Below, one piece after another: positions 1 through 10,517 of a stretch of 64,000 nucleotides of DNA. The notes under the pieces are model-generated. The model was not told the DNA's origin, did not search any database, and saw only the letters and a program-made list of their open reading frames with translations. Origin of the DNA: Argyresthia goedartella (taxonomy: Eukaryota > Arthropoda > Insecta > Lepidoptera > Argyresthiidae); contig OX463818.1 of NCBI GenBank assembly GCA_949825045.1, positions 24,258,906 to 24,322,905 of the forward strand, given 5' to 3'. Within the stretch, counting starts at the first letter, position 1, and every line of letters begins with the position of its first letter. The position numbers and the translations under genes are program-made.

Positions 1-2
1 AT

Positions 3-95
3 ACGTTCCAACCAGAGTGGGTCAATCTAGCTCTGACTAGAGATGCGTGGGCTCGAAATGGGGAGGCCTTTGCCCAGCAGTGGGACACAATATAA
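3..95 (+). pseudogene. C-terminal end of a LINE (RTE-like) ORF, cut by window edge
   Basis: The reading frame from base 3 is open to the stop at 93-95 and ends in residues NGEAFAQQWDTI. A short tail of this form (tryptophan, charged helix, AFAQQW, stop) is what I recall at the C-terminus of RTE-type reverse transcriptase ORFs in moths, and the DNA GGCCTTTGCCCAGCAGTGGG is a familiar lepidopteran LINE tail. An A-rich stretch follows (96-125), as expected for a LINE 3' end. Most of the element lies outside the window, so intactness cannot be judged. The family is inferred from recall. Confidence 0.55.
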
Positions 96-137
96 TAAAA
101 AAAATAAAAACATTTATACAAATTCAAACAAAATAAT

Positions 138-1985
138 CTATCTATCTTCTATCTTCGAAAAGGGGGTAAAGCGCCTCCACCTAGCCCACTTGAGCGGGGC
201 CTTTGTGCATGTCCTCTTCGCCAGCACATCTACTTCAGCCATCCCAACTCCTGCACCAGCTAGAGTAGGAGTGCTGGGTGTTCTAGGAGCTCGTGGGTGT
301 TTGTTGTGTCTCCTAGGATAGACATCCTGGTTTCTGTTGTGGATGGACATGCCAGTAGCATATGCTCTACTGTTTCATCCACTTCCATGCACCCCCTGCA
401 CAGGGGGCTGTCCGTTGCACCTATAATTGTCAAGAGTTTTTTTAGTGTACAATGGCCTGTAATAAGGCTTGTTAGTATTTTTAATTTACTGCGTTGCAGT
501 CTCATTAAGTAATTCGTAAATATATGGTTGTACTTATCAATAAATAGTTTTGTGTTTTTGCAGTCTTCTCTGCTAGACCATAATAGGTTTTATTGCTATA
601 CTGTGGCTTTTCTGAGGCTTTTCCGTAGAGCTTCCCCTGATAAGGGCGAGAATGGTGGAGGGCCAATTGCCGGCCTTCCTGCCCCTAATTTTGCTATCTT
701 GTCTGCCTCCCAGTTGCCCTGGTCACCTTGGTGACGTTTTACCCACTGGACCGTGACATTGTTTTTCTCACCTAGCCTGTGCTTTGTGGCATTCTAGTAT
801 ATGTTTTGATTTTGTCAGCGGTCTTTTTAGTGAGCTTAGTAAGGCTGCGCTGTCCGTTTTAAAGGTAATGTCATTCCCCTCTGCATCATTTATCAAGTGC
901 ACGGGGCATTCCCCGTGTAGGAGACTCAGTGTTACAGCTTGAAACACCTTCATCTCCTTTCCGAAGCTTAGGGAAAGTTTAATGTCAAGCTCCGGTGAGA
1001 AGAGACCTCCGCCTGTGTTTCTGCTTTTCTTTGAGCCATCACTGTATATTGTTATGCTTTTATGATTATGATAGGTTTTGTTAGTGTTTCCAAGCCATTG
1101 GCTGTAATTTCATATTTCCTGCCGAAAAGGAATTCTGTTTTTGTGCGATCATTTCCAATAATAGCCTTTTCTAGAATTGTGCAGTGTCCTTTATCTGGTA
1201 TTTGTCCTTTCCATTGTCCAGTACTGTATAGCCTTATGGCCGCCGATTTGGCCTCCGCTGTACGAATAGGTCCAATGGTGGTATGCCTAGCATGATTTCT
1301 TTCTGAGTTTTGGCGGGGTTTATTCGTTCGTTATATTTGCACCATGTTTCTATGAAAATGGTGTTTTTAAAAAGGCCGCTCACGAGTATTGTCACATCAT
1401 TGGCGTATGAACACAAGAGGATTCTATTCAATAGTAGAATCCTCTTGTGTTCAGTTGTGTCACCAGGTCGTTAGCTACTAGTACCCACAGTAGTGGTGAT
1501 AGCACACCCCCCTGTGGACAGCCCTTGGTTTTATCGCTGATTTTCAGAGAGATTATTCTTGATTCCAGCATTTTTGTTATCCAGGTTATCATTTTAGGGT
1601 TGGTGCCTAGTTGCTCCAATCCAGTTCTGATGGTACTGTAGTTTGTTTCATCAAAAGCTCCTTCGATGTCTATAAATACCGCCAGGCACGACTGTTGGCT
1701 TAGTATTGAGCTTTCCATCCTTCTGACCACTGCGTGTAAGGCAGTCTCTGTGGATTTTCCCGCTTGGTACGCATGTTGGTTTGGGTGTTTAGGGTTGGTG
1801 CTCATGAGACCGTCCCTTATAAATCTAAAACACACTCTTTCCGACGTTTTCAGAATGAATGATGTGAGACTTATAGGTCTGGGATTTAGGCTCAGTATAG
1901 TTGTCCTTGCCTGGTTTCGGCAGGAAGACAACTTTCACTTCTCTCCAGATCCTGGGCATGCAGCGAGAAGATACTATGAGCTATA
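138..1985 (-). pseudogene. Decayed non-LTR retrotransposon, RT plus RNase H (I/R1-like)
   Basis: Read on the minus strand this is the 3' half of a LINE ORF2. In order: a pre-RT segment with FLPKPGKDNY near 1930; RT from about 1890 with RPISLTSFILKTSERV, an AFDE motif A, and KGCPQGGVLSPLLW; the catalytic box near 1400; an RNase H domain (about 1040-690) with IYSDGSK, TDSAALLSSLKR and QGNWEADKIAK; and a CCHC-like tail (CRGCMEVDETVEHMLLACP) near 300-450. It copied RNA into DNA at the chromosome. The catalytic YADD reads YAND, the RNase H glutamate position (VFQAE in relatives) reads VFQAV, and there are several frame breaks, so it is dead. RNase H after RT points to the I/LOA/R1 group. The 5' end is truncated near 1985. 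The minus-strand 3' tail holds GATA-type repeats. Confidence 0.85.
1409..1452. repeat. Perfect 18-bp inverted repeat inside the RT ORF
   Basis: Arms 1409-1426 and 1435-1452 are exact reverse complements (GAACACAAGAGGATTCTA) around an 8-base loop. It sits directly upstream of the YAND box on the coding strand and breaks the frame there. A local inverted duplication by template switching is the simplest explanation. Confidence 0.9.
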
Positions 1986-1987
1986 GT

Positions 1988-2317
1988 ATGTCTGGTGTAG
2001 ATATAAACTTGTTTAAAAAAGAATCTCGAAAGCGAAAGAGAGAAAGAGTGACTAAAATAAGAATACTGAGGAGTACAACAGAAGATGCTCTCGCCTGCCC
2101 AGAATCTTTGCTGCGAGATATACGATCGAGTTCGACCAGTAGTTCTTCAAGTTCAGAGGATGATTTCCAAAGTTATGTTACTCTTAAATTACCCACTACC
2201 GAGACAGTACCCGAAAAAATCCCACAGTTATTAACTAATCCTCATCATCATCATCATCTTCTACAAGTACTCAATCTATTACTGAAGAGCACTGTTGTAA
2301 TTATACTAATGGCATAA
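1988..2317 (+). other. Unrecognised 109-codon open frame with basic and Ser-rich segments
   Basis: An ATG at 1988 opens a frame to the stop at 2315-2317. The product would start with a basic stretch (KKESRKRKRERVTK, nuclear-signal-like), then a serine run ending in SSSSSSEDDF, then a histidine run that simply reflects a CAT microsatellite near 2242. It begins exactly where the inverted LINE is truncated. I do not recognise it. It could be the 5' part of a transposon ORF, a host exon fragment, or chance; the biased composition makes chance plausible. Confidence 0.25.
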
Positions 2318-2334
2318 TTTGATGATGGCTAAAT

Positions 2335-2596
2335 TTGACGACCCGAATGGCCGAGTCGGCAGTGTCCCTGCCTACGAAGCCAATGGTCCCGGGTTCGAGT
2401 CCCGATGGGGGCAAATATTTGTTGATGAAAACGGATGTTTGTACCCTAGTCATGGTTGTTTATCTATCTAAGTATAATATTTATCTATATAAGTATGTGT
2501 ATCGTTGTCTAGTACCCAAGATACAGGGAATCCTAGTTTGGGGCTAGATCAATGTGTGTAAATAGTGTCCAAGGTATTATTATTATTATTATAAAT
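2335..2596 (+). mobile_element. tRNA-derived SINE, family A, copy 1
   Basis: A tRNA-like head carries an A box (TGGCCGAGTCGG, 2348-2359) and a B box (GGTTCGAGTCC, 2392-2402). A non-tRNA body follows with GGGAATCCTAGTTTGGGGC, and the element ends in an ATT repeat (2578-2592). A second copy in reverse lies at 56066-56318. It would be transcribed by RNA polymerase III and moved by a LINE. The ATT tail runs straight into the truncated LINE that follows. Confidence 0.85.
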
Positions 2597-4366
2597 AACA
2601 TTGAAATTACCCCCGAGGAGGTAAATAATTTACTTAAAACGCTAGACTTATCTAAAGGACCAGGGCCGGATCAAATAACGGCATTATTCATTGCAAAATG
2701 TTCGGATGCTTTGACAAAACCTTTATTTATACTATTCACACGCTCTATATCAGAAGGCATCGTACCTAAAATCTGGAAGTCTGCTTTTATAACACCTGTT
2801 CATAAGAGCGGCAGTAAGAATGACGTTAAAAATTACAGACCGATATCAAAACTATGTATTTTTGCTAAAGTATTTGAACATATTGTTTACTCGCAGGTTT
2901 ATCATGGTATAATAGTCTCATTTATTACTGAACAACATGGTTTTCTTCAAAAACGATCAACAACGTCTAATCTGTTATTGTTTACAGATTACACCACCGC
3001 TCAAATGGACTCAGGTGGACAGGTTGATACTATATTTACAGATTATCGCAAATGTTTTGATCGCATAGACCACACTGTTCTCCTGCAGAAGCTCCTATAT
3101 GCTGGAGTTCATGGGAATTTATACAGATGGTTTAAATCATACATTGAGAACAGATCCCAGGCTGTGGCTATTAACGGCTTTTTATCAACAAGGCAACTAG
3201 CACCATCTCGTGTACCTCAGGGTTCTTTATTAGGTCCTCTAATATTTAACATTTTTATTAACGACGTAATTTCATGTTTCACTTATTCTAAATTTGATTT
3301 TTATGCAGATGACATGAAAGTTTTCAAAGATATTAATAATGTTAGCGATTGCTTCCTTTTACAATAAGATTTAGATAAATTTGAGAATTACTGTGGATCA
3401 AATAAATTAGACCTTAATATATCAAAATGTTACGCTATAACTTTTACACGTAGAATTAAACCAACTAATTTTAAGTATAGGCTTAAAGGTCAAGTTGTTA
3501 AACAAGTAGATGAAATACGTGATTTAGGTGTGATACTTGATTCAAAATTAACATACGAAAAACACGTAGATAGCAAAGTTAATAGGGCAAACAAAGCCAT
3601 GGGATTTATTGTCAGGTCAAGTCATCAGTTCAGTAGTATTAAAGTAATTAAAATATTGTATTGTTCATACGTGCGTAGTATACTCGAGTATTGTACACAA
3701 GTATGGAATCCACGTTACGATATATAAATTAATAGGCTGGAATCAATTCAGAAGAAATTTATGCGTCACTTACAGTACAAGTGCAAAGTTTTTGACGATA
3801 ACCACGAAGCAAGATGTAAAAGGCAACATATGCTACCTCTCCATAAAAGACGTCAGGTTGCAGATATAATAATGCTAATGAAAATAGCGCAGTCTCAAAT
3901 CGATTCTCCTGAACTACTCTCCAAGATAGGCATAATAACACCCTCGCGCTCTCGTAGACACCTTAAACTATTAAATGTCCCCCAATGTACTACCAACTAC
4001 AGGCAAAATTCCTTTTTTATCAGATCCACAAATACTGTCAATAATATTAACTTGCCTGAGTTTGACCTTTTCAACTCACCGGTATACAGAGTCCGCAATT
4101 CATTATCTAAGGCTTGGTTTGACGGCGTCTCCTAGCTATCTTGGAAAATCATTTATTGTAGTTTTTGTTTAAGTTAAGTATATAATTGTAAAAATAATAA
4201 GTGTTTTGTAAACAGGTGTAAATTTAGATGTAATTTGTGAAAACTTTTAAATGGTGTGTACCGTAATAGTAAGTTAGGCATTCTATTTTTCTGACTTACT
4301 ATTTCGGTAGCTAAAACTGTACGTTTTCCGAAAATGAATAAATAAATAAAATAAATAAATAAATAT
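2597..4366 (+). pseudogene. 5'-truncated Jockey/CR1-like LINE, RT ORF with two stops
   Basis: One frame runs from about 2597 to the stop at 4133-4135 (about 512 codons) and is interrupted only by TAA at 3365-3367 and 3725-3727. It begins at the RT fingers (LSKGPGPDQ), then has NYRPIS, motif A in TDYRKCFDRIDH, motif B in RVPQGSLLGPLIFN, and an intact YADD box at 3302-3313. The thumb and C-terminal region follow, ending in LSKAWFDGVS. Both catalytic aspartate motifs are preserved. A 230-base 3' UTR contains a small stem (AATAGTAAGT near 4265 against ACTTACTATT near 4295) and ends in TAAA/AATA repeats at 4334-4366. Endonuclease and ORF1 are missing through 5' truncation. The low stop density suggests a fairly recent insertion. 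Jockey versus CR1 is not decided. Confidence 0.88.
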
Positions 4367-5339
4367 TTGAAAAGTTATTCTGTTATTCGGGGTGGAGAAT
4401 AACCCAACAAATAAGAGATAATTAAAATCGGTCCAGCCATTCGTGAGTTATAAGTGGCATAGTAAGTGGTGTAACTACCCCGACTTTGTTTTATATATTT
4501 TGATATTCAAGGAAACAGGTCTCATTTACTCAAAATATATTTTTTTACATATATAGTAAGCAGGAAAGGACTTAACGTTACTTGACAAGTTTGGTTTAAC
4601 ATCAATAGTAACGAAATTCCATGTTTTATTCAACTAGATATAATTTTTGTTCCTGAATGTGTGTGTTTTTATTTGAATTTCTATTATTTGTTTATTGATT
4701 TATGTAATTAAAGTCATTTCAAATAGTATAATTGTTTCATTCATTAGGAAACCTTTTATTTCGTAACGAAACTGACCTGGCTGAGAGCTCAATTTCTCGA
4801 ATTTTATCATTTTTCATAAGGAAATCGCAATCAAAGTCAATATACTGTACTAAAAAGGTAAATGAACTTAACACGCCAATGTCTAAATTCTAATTTTTCT
4901 CTTTGAAGGGCTGAAGGAAATCCTAATCGGAACTAAAACAAACTCAACAGTACAAATCGGAACAAAAAGCTAGCGCCAAATCTGTCAAAATTGAGCGATT
5001 TGATCGAATGAAACGACTGAATGAATGAACGATTTCGCACGCTCGTTGTGCTTGCGAATGTGCGACGTCGAGAGTGTTATCTGTATGAGTGGGTTTTTGC
5101 TTTGTATCTTTTTATTTTTATAAATATTTGATGTAAATGAAGTAATTATTAACCCTCCGTGATAATATTTGTGATATCTAAACGCCATGGCCCTCAAAAT
5201 GCGTTGTGTTTTGGTGTACTGTGTGTTCCCGTGCCATCGCTCGTCACTTCGGTTGTTTGTCAATGACGTTTGCGTTTAGCGCAGCAAAAAGTGGATTTTT
5301 ATTTGAATGTGACAAGTAGTGCAAACGTATAATATGTAT
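4367..5339. other. AT-rich non-coding stretch with a dispersed-repeat scrap
   Basis: No coding frame with recognisable motifs. Bases 4424-4500 (AATCGGTCCAGCCATTCG and following) resemble the repeat at 24680-24750. The 5025-5260 part is less AT-rich and holds several ATGAATGAA-like repeats. Confidence 0.4.
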
Positions 5340-5434
5340 TTTGTGTTATTTTGATGTGTGTTTATACAATGGATAAGATTTTCCCTCGCTGGAGCCTTCA
5401 TTTCACCACAGGGGCCATCGAAGCAGGCTCATGA
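5340..5434 (+). other. Possible short exon ending in a consensus splice donor
   Basis: A pyrimidine-rich tract and CCACAG (ends 5411) precede a short segment that finishes in GAAGAAAG directly before GTAAGT at about 5441. This fits an acceptor-exon-donor pattern, or a first exon whose ATGAAGAAAG start is cut by the donor. No protein family is recognisable and no partner exon was found, so this is a weak signal-based call. Confidence 0.2.
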
Positions 5435-5441
5435 AGAAAGG

Positions 5442-6794
5442 GTAAGTTTCACTGTTTTTGTTTACTTCACATGCAGTCTATACTGTTTACTATTTATGGT
5501 GAAGGGGCTGGTATTATCTAATAAAACATCATCTCGATAAAACTGTAAGAACAGCCTGTTTAGGAACTGTATAGGTTATGCTTCCATATAACTTGTTTAC
5601 TATATCCTAATAGGCCTATATAGGTTAATATAGACTTCTAGGGCATATGGCATAAAGTTCTGCAGCTCAGCAACAGGATACATGGTCAGGGTATAGCAAA
5701 TTGAGGCTATGAATCGCTATTTTTCATTTGTTACTTTCTCTTGCTAAGGAGTGAAGGGTGTGAGTGAGATAGTCATAGGGCATGTTGTTAGAGTGAGAGA
5801 GACGGCTATACATAATGTAAGTTGTGCTCATACAGAGTACACATTAGTTCTTACCTGTCTATGCTATTGCTACACATTATTATCTATGCTATTTTGGTAT
5901 TATTGGTACTTTGTTTGATGCTAGCAAATAGATCAAGGTAAACCTATTGACATGATTTGTTTATCCCTAACCCCTAGCAAGATTCATAACCACTTATCTT
6001 TATATTGAGATATTGAGTTGATTCCTATTGATGTACTACCAACATGATGAGGTAATTGTTTGAAAGAAATTGTATGTAACTGGTTGAGGTAGTTCCTGTT
6101 GCAAGATTTTGTTGGCTCAGATAATGGCGCTGATGCTAGGACTTCCCTATTTAATTAATATAATTGTTTATTAATAACCATTCAGATAGGTAAGGTAGTT
6201 ATTACTTGGTGGTTTTATAACTGCACTGAGAAAACATGCCTGGCCCAAGATAAAATTGACATATTCTTAGGCTTATTAAAATACTGATTGAGACTGCTTT
6301 TATAAGCTTTTATAATTGTTTTCTCCTTTTGTAATTTTTTAAATATATATATATATTTGTTTTTTACTCTACCAGAAATGTTATAGTGTAACTTTTGTAT
6401 CTCGTATCTACTCCAATTAATTATTTCCTGTATTTATATGAGCCCAAATGAAGAATACTTCATCTAGTTGTACATTGAGAGACAAGATTTTTCAAAACCA
6501 AATATTTTATAGGTAAAAGCCAAATAATAAAAATAATTGTAAACCCAAATATAATATCATAACCCTGATAACAAGTTCATCTCAGTATCCCTCTTTATTC
6601 TACTTTATTTTAACATTATCATGTTATATTAATATCTTTTGAAACTTTTACAATCCTTGATTTAGCCTTGTCTCCATGCAAGCAAAATAGTTAATCTAGT
6701 TCCTAATCAGTGCAAAAAAAATTTGGCTAGTTTAGTTATAGTTATATTGTGGGCTGATTTTCAACAACTCTACAACTTCAATTTGCGCCTATTT
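5442..6794. other. AT-rich non-coding stretch
   Basis: No recognisable coding motif or complete repeat. It holds T-runs, a short AT dinucleotide tract at 6342-6355 and many stop codons in all frames. Confidence 0.4.
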
Positions 6795-7890
6795 TGCGTG
6801 ATGTGGGTTGGGGGCACTACTACTGCCAACCTAGCTCCTGAAGGATTAATTATTTCTAATACTAATAAAAGGAAGTCAACATACCAAATATCCAAAGAAC
6901 TGTTACTACCAAGGCCTACTACCATCTTTTCAATCATCCAGCATTATAAACAACACAAATCAGTTGCATCTTTGAAGAAGACCGGCCATCCCCGACATAA
7001 GTGAGGCTGAGAACAGGGCTCTGAACAAATAGTCAAGAAATATTCTTGTGCCCGAGCAGGAGAACTCACAGTGCAATGCCGGGACATGAGTCCTCAAGAG
7101 AATTTGGTTTTTAAACAACAAAAGAAAAGTCTTTACTGACTTCCCCGCAAAAGAAAAATGATTAGAATTGCTTGTGAACATCAGAACTTCAGATCAGTGG
7201 CATAAAACAATATTAAGCAATAAATGAAAATTGAAAGTGACTGTTGGCTATGAATGAAAAGATCATCAGAAATAAAAGTGAGGCTTATATTATGACTGCA
7301 TCAAGCAAAAAGTGAAATTTCCAGCCTCAGAAATGATATAGGGTTGCATGTCAGCACTGGGTTTGGGTCGGCTGCAATTTGTCAATGAAAATGTTAATGC
7401 TACAGAGTACCAGGAAATTTTGGAAAAAAACTATTACCCACCATTCAGAGATATCATCATCAAGATACCTTCATTTTTCAACAAGATGGGGCTTGTCACA
7501 CTGCAATGACAAGGAAGGCATGGCTTAATATGGAGAGGTGGAGACTTGTTATTAGCTCGTTAGCTATTCTGTTATTTCTAATTGTCTTTTCTATTATAGC
7601 TAAAACCAACAATTAAAATAAATTAATTAATTCTAAGCAAGTTACTAGGATGCTGGCTGCCAAGCAGCCCAGATTTGTCCCGATCTAAACATTTTGGTGG
7701 AAAAAGAAGAAGAGATTGAGGAATGATTTATCAATCATCAAGATCAGTAAATGATTTAAAACAGATGCTTAGGGCAGTTTGGGATTTCATCAACCCTGAA
7801 GAGTGTGCAGAGCTGGTGGCGGCAATGCCACTGTGGATAAAGGCAGTTATTAAAAGCAGAGGAGACACTACTAAGTGGTAGATGAACTGT
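6795..7890 (+). pseudogene. Heavily decayed Tc1-like transposase
   Basis: Translated pieces in shifting frames match the Tc1 order. A helix-turn-helix segment (KSTYQISKELLLPRPTTIF) lies near 6870-6930. A PASEMIWGCMSALG-like catalytic-core strand is near 7320. VNATEYQEILEKNYYP is near 7395. A QQDGA-like second-aspartate strand (decayed, near 7475) is followed by MTRKAWLNMERWR, then a WPAKQP remnant near 7660 where Tc1 proteins have their final glutamate block. There are many stops and at least one AT-rich insertion around 7570-7640. Inverted terminal repeats were not found. This is an old copy, unrelated at sequence level to the two better transposases in the window. Confidence 0.7.
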
Positions 7891-8299
7891 TTGTTCTGTG
7901 TGCGAGGTTATGGTGGAAGATCTCATTTGCTTTTTAGGCAGTTAGTTTTTTTCTTTTTTTTTATGTTTAATTATTCAGAAATTATTTATATGCAAGATTA
8001 AGTATATTTTAGACAGAAACATTCTGATTTTTGCTAATTAAATGGGTTATCTTAATTTTAGACTCAGCAAATAATGATAACACATATTAACCCTGTAGAC
8101 GAAGTATTCTCCATATGGGCCGGTAAACTGTGGTTCTACAACTATAACTAAGATGAAAGTATATAAGATATACAATCTTAATCTCCATTGCCTATATGTA
8201 CCCACATATCATGATCAAAGACTATACTCATAAAAGTAATATTAGAACTGACTAATTATTGACTTGGACTGTGATTGTTTGGTATTCTGTCCTCCATCA

Positions 8300-9780
8300 C
8301 TAAGTTAATAAAATATTTGAAAAGATTATAGTCAATCAAATGCTCTCACACCACAACCGTACAAAACAACTCAATGCCAAACAATATGGTTTCACTAGGG
8401 GTAAATCGACTATGGATGCAGGTATTACCCTTATATCTCATATTTATTCTGCATGGGAGGCCGCACAGGATGCTATCGGTGTTTTTTGCGATCTGTCAAA
8501 GGCATTTGATTGTGTTGATCATGATACGCTACTAAATTAAATCATTACGGAGTTAGAAATAAAGCGTTAGATCTAGTAAGATCATCGCTAATCAATAGAA
8601 TTCAAAAGACAGAAGTCAACGGCGTTAAGTCTGATGGATCGGGAGTAAAAATTGGCGTTCCACAAGGTTCCATATTAGGCCCTTTCTTATTCCTGTTATA
8701 TATTAACAATCTGCCTTTCATGGTGGAGAAATTGACTTTCATAATGTTGTTTGCTGATAATAGTTCACTGGTCTTTAAAATTGAAAGACAAAAAGAAGAT
8801 TTTGATTATGTTAACCTTGAATTGGTTCACATTTAATAATTTATTGTTAAACGCTGGTAAAAGTAATGCTCACTTCCAAATGTCAGGCAAGTTGAGACCA
8901 GTTTAGTGCTAGACAGCAGCACGTTAGAATTAGTAAATGCATTTCTTGGTATAACCATTGATAGCAAATTGCAGTGGGGACCCCAAATAGATTAATAAAC
9001 TAGCTGGTTAATTAAGTTCTGCTGTTTACGCTGTCAATAATATCAGACAAAACACGGATGTGGCTACATCTAGGCTAGTATATTTTAGTTACTTTCATAG
9101 GGTCATGTACTATGGTATGTTGTTGTGGGGGAAAGCAGCGGATATTTAAACTATTTTTATTTTAGAGAAAATGGCTATTCGAGCAGACTCTTTAAGAGAG
9201 CTTTTTGAAGAAATTGTCATACTAACTGTAGCTAATCAATTTATTTTCGAAAATATAATGTTTGTAGGCAAGAACATTACTACATTTATCAAACTTAGCG
9301 ATAGCTGTAATGTTAACCATCACAAACTAGTAGCTCCCTGGTTTAGACTCACGAAGATTAGCAATTCTTTCAAGGGTCAGTGCATTCTGTACTACAATAA
9401 GATACCTCTGGAGATTATGAAATTGCCTTTTGAGCAATTTAAAAAGCCGGTTAAAGTGACTTTGTCAAAAAGTGGATATTGCAATGTTCAAGACTACTTA
9501 AATGATGGGACTGTATGGAGTTAATCTAGCTTAACACAGTCCTTGGGGTTAATAATTTTGTAAATATGTATTCCTGCTTATTATTTATAGTAATTAATAT
9601 TGTAATACATACATATTTGTATAAGTTAAGCACGAGCAATATTTAAAAGAGATCTAAAAATCAATCTGTGGGAGTTTCTACGTCACCTTCTCCCACAGTG
9701 GTTCAATGTAGAGAAGAGGCAAAAAATAACGTTTGCTAATATCTATAGTAATAAAGATTTGATTTGAAAATTCAAATTAC
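8300..9780 (+). pseudogene. Jockey-like LINE fragment, RT to 3' end
   Basis: Frames on the plus strand give QYGFTRGKSTMDA (8380s), motif A FCDLSKAFDCVDH (about 8485), motif B GVPQGSILGPFLF (about 8658), and motif C reading FADN at about 8752 instead of FADD. The thumb has AFLGITIDSKLQW. The C-terminal region (9171-9524) has VAPWFRLTKISNSFKGQCI and ends DYLNDGTVWS. Frameshifts near 8540, 8830 and 8990 and the lost aspartate make it non-functional. The 3' UTR carries a 9-bp hairpin (9666-9698) also present at 45008-45041. The C-terminal motifs resemble the lepidopteran Jockey element BMC1 as I recall it. Confidence 0.85.
9666..9698 (+). repeat. Conserved hairpin in Jockey-like LINE 3' UTR
   Basis: CTGTGGGAG (9666-9674) pairs with CTCCCACAG (9690-9698). 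The same arms occur at 45008-45041 (reverse element), and a shortened form CTGTGGAG/CTCCACAG occurs at 30847-30880. LINE 3' hairpins are often recognised by the element's own RT. Confidence 0.75.
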
Positions 9781-9978
9781 TAGTCTAATTTATTCACAAA
9801 ACTGGCGGAATTTTGTGAAAAAGCGAAAGAAATAAATAGCAAGAAACAGCCGGAACTGTAGCACTATTTACCTGTGAAAGCATTTTCTTATTTACTTTTA
9901 TATTCTATTTATAAGTATTTTTTCTTTTTTTATTGTTGCTCGGTAAATAAATGGTAAAGTTACATGAGATATTTTGTG

Positions 9979-10022
9979 CAAAGGCGAGCTTATCTCTACC
10001 GAGAGATTTTTTCCAGCAAACC
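9979..10022 (-). repeat. LINE 3'-UTR motif, copy 1 of 4
   Basis: CAAAGGCGAGCTTATCTCTA, three bases, then AGAGAT and TTCCAGCAAACC. The same motif with a changed loop is at 39931, 52727 and 57048. The 57 kb copy is downstream of a LINE ORF end, which identifies it as minus-strand LINE 3' UTR. A separate perfect palindrome CTTATGCTAGCATAAG follows at 10040-10055. Confidence 0.7.
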
Positions 10023-10310
10023 TAGACGGGACAACAAAGCTTATGCTAGCATAAGCAGTTGTTGTCTTATGGCAGTGTTATGCGCAAGCGTAACCAATAT
10101 GTTCGTTATGGATTTACGATTGGCTGCTCCGCTATTAAACCGGGCGCTTAATTAGAATTAAATTAGTAACAATCGATTCTGAATTCGTTTTGATCCTACA
10201 ATTCCGACATGTTAAAGTATTAAACAAGTCACCATTATTTTAACAATTTGGCTCCGACTTAACTGCGGACCGCAACAGACCGCTACTCAACTAAAGTGCC
10301 GCTTAGTGCT

Positions 10311-10517
10311 AAAGCTCAGTTACACTAGGGAACTAATTTCCTTCAACATGTCGCTGCAACGTGGCACTGTTCCCAAAACATGACCCGCGACATTTATTTT
10401 TACCAGCAAAATGTCTCGGTTCGTGTGTAAAAGTTCGAGGGGCACGTTTCGAGGCACCTGTGCAATGTGGAAGCGACATGTTGGGAGACATTTTGTCCCT
10501 AGTGCGTCTGAGCCTTT
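10311..10517. mobile_element. Fold-back MITE (about 207 bp)
   Basis: The left end AAAGCTCAGTTACACTAGGG and the reverse complement of the right end (AAAGGCTCAGACGCACTAGG) match with few differences. Pairing continues inward through AACATGTCGCT on both arms. No ORF. The structure is that of a non-autonomous DNA transposon; the TSD is not resolved. Confidence 0.7.

Noticed and set aside
2341..2410. Genuine tRNA gene
   Set aside because: The A/B boxes belong to a dispersed SINE with a body and ATT tail, and the acceptor stem does not close.
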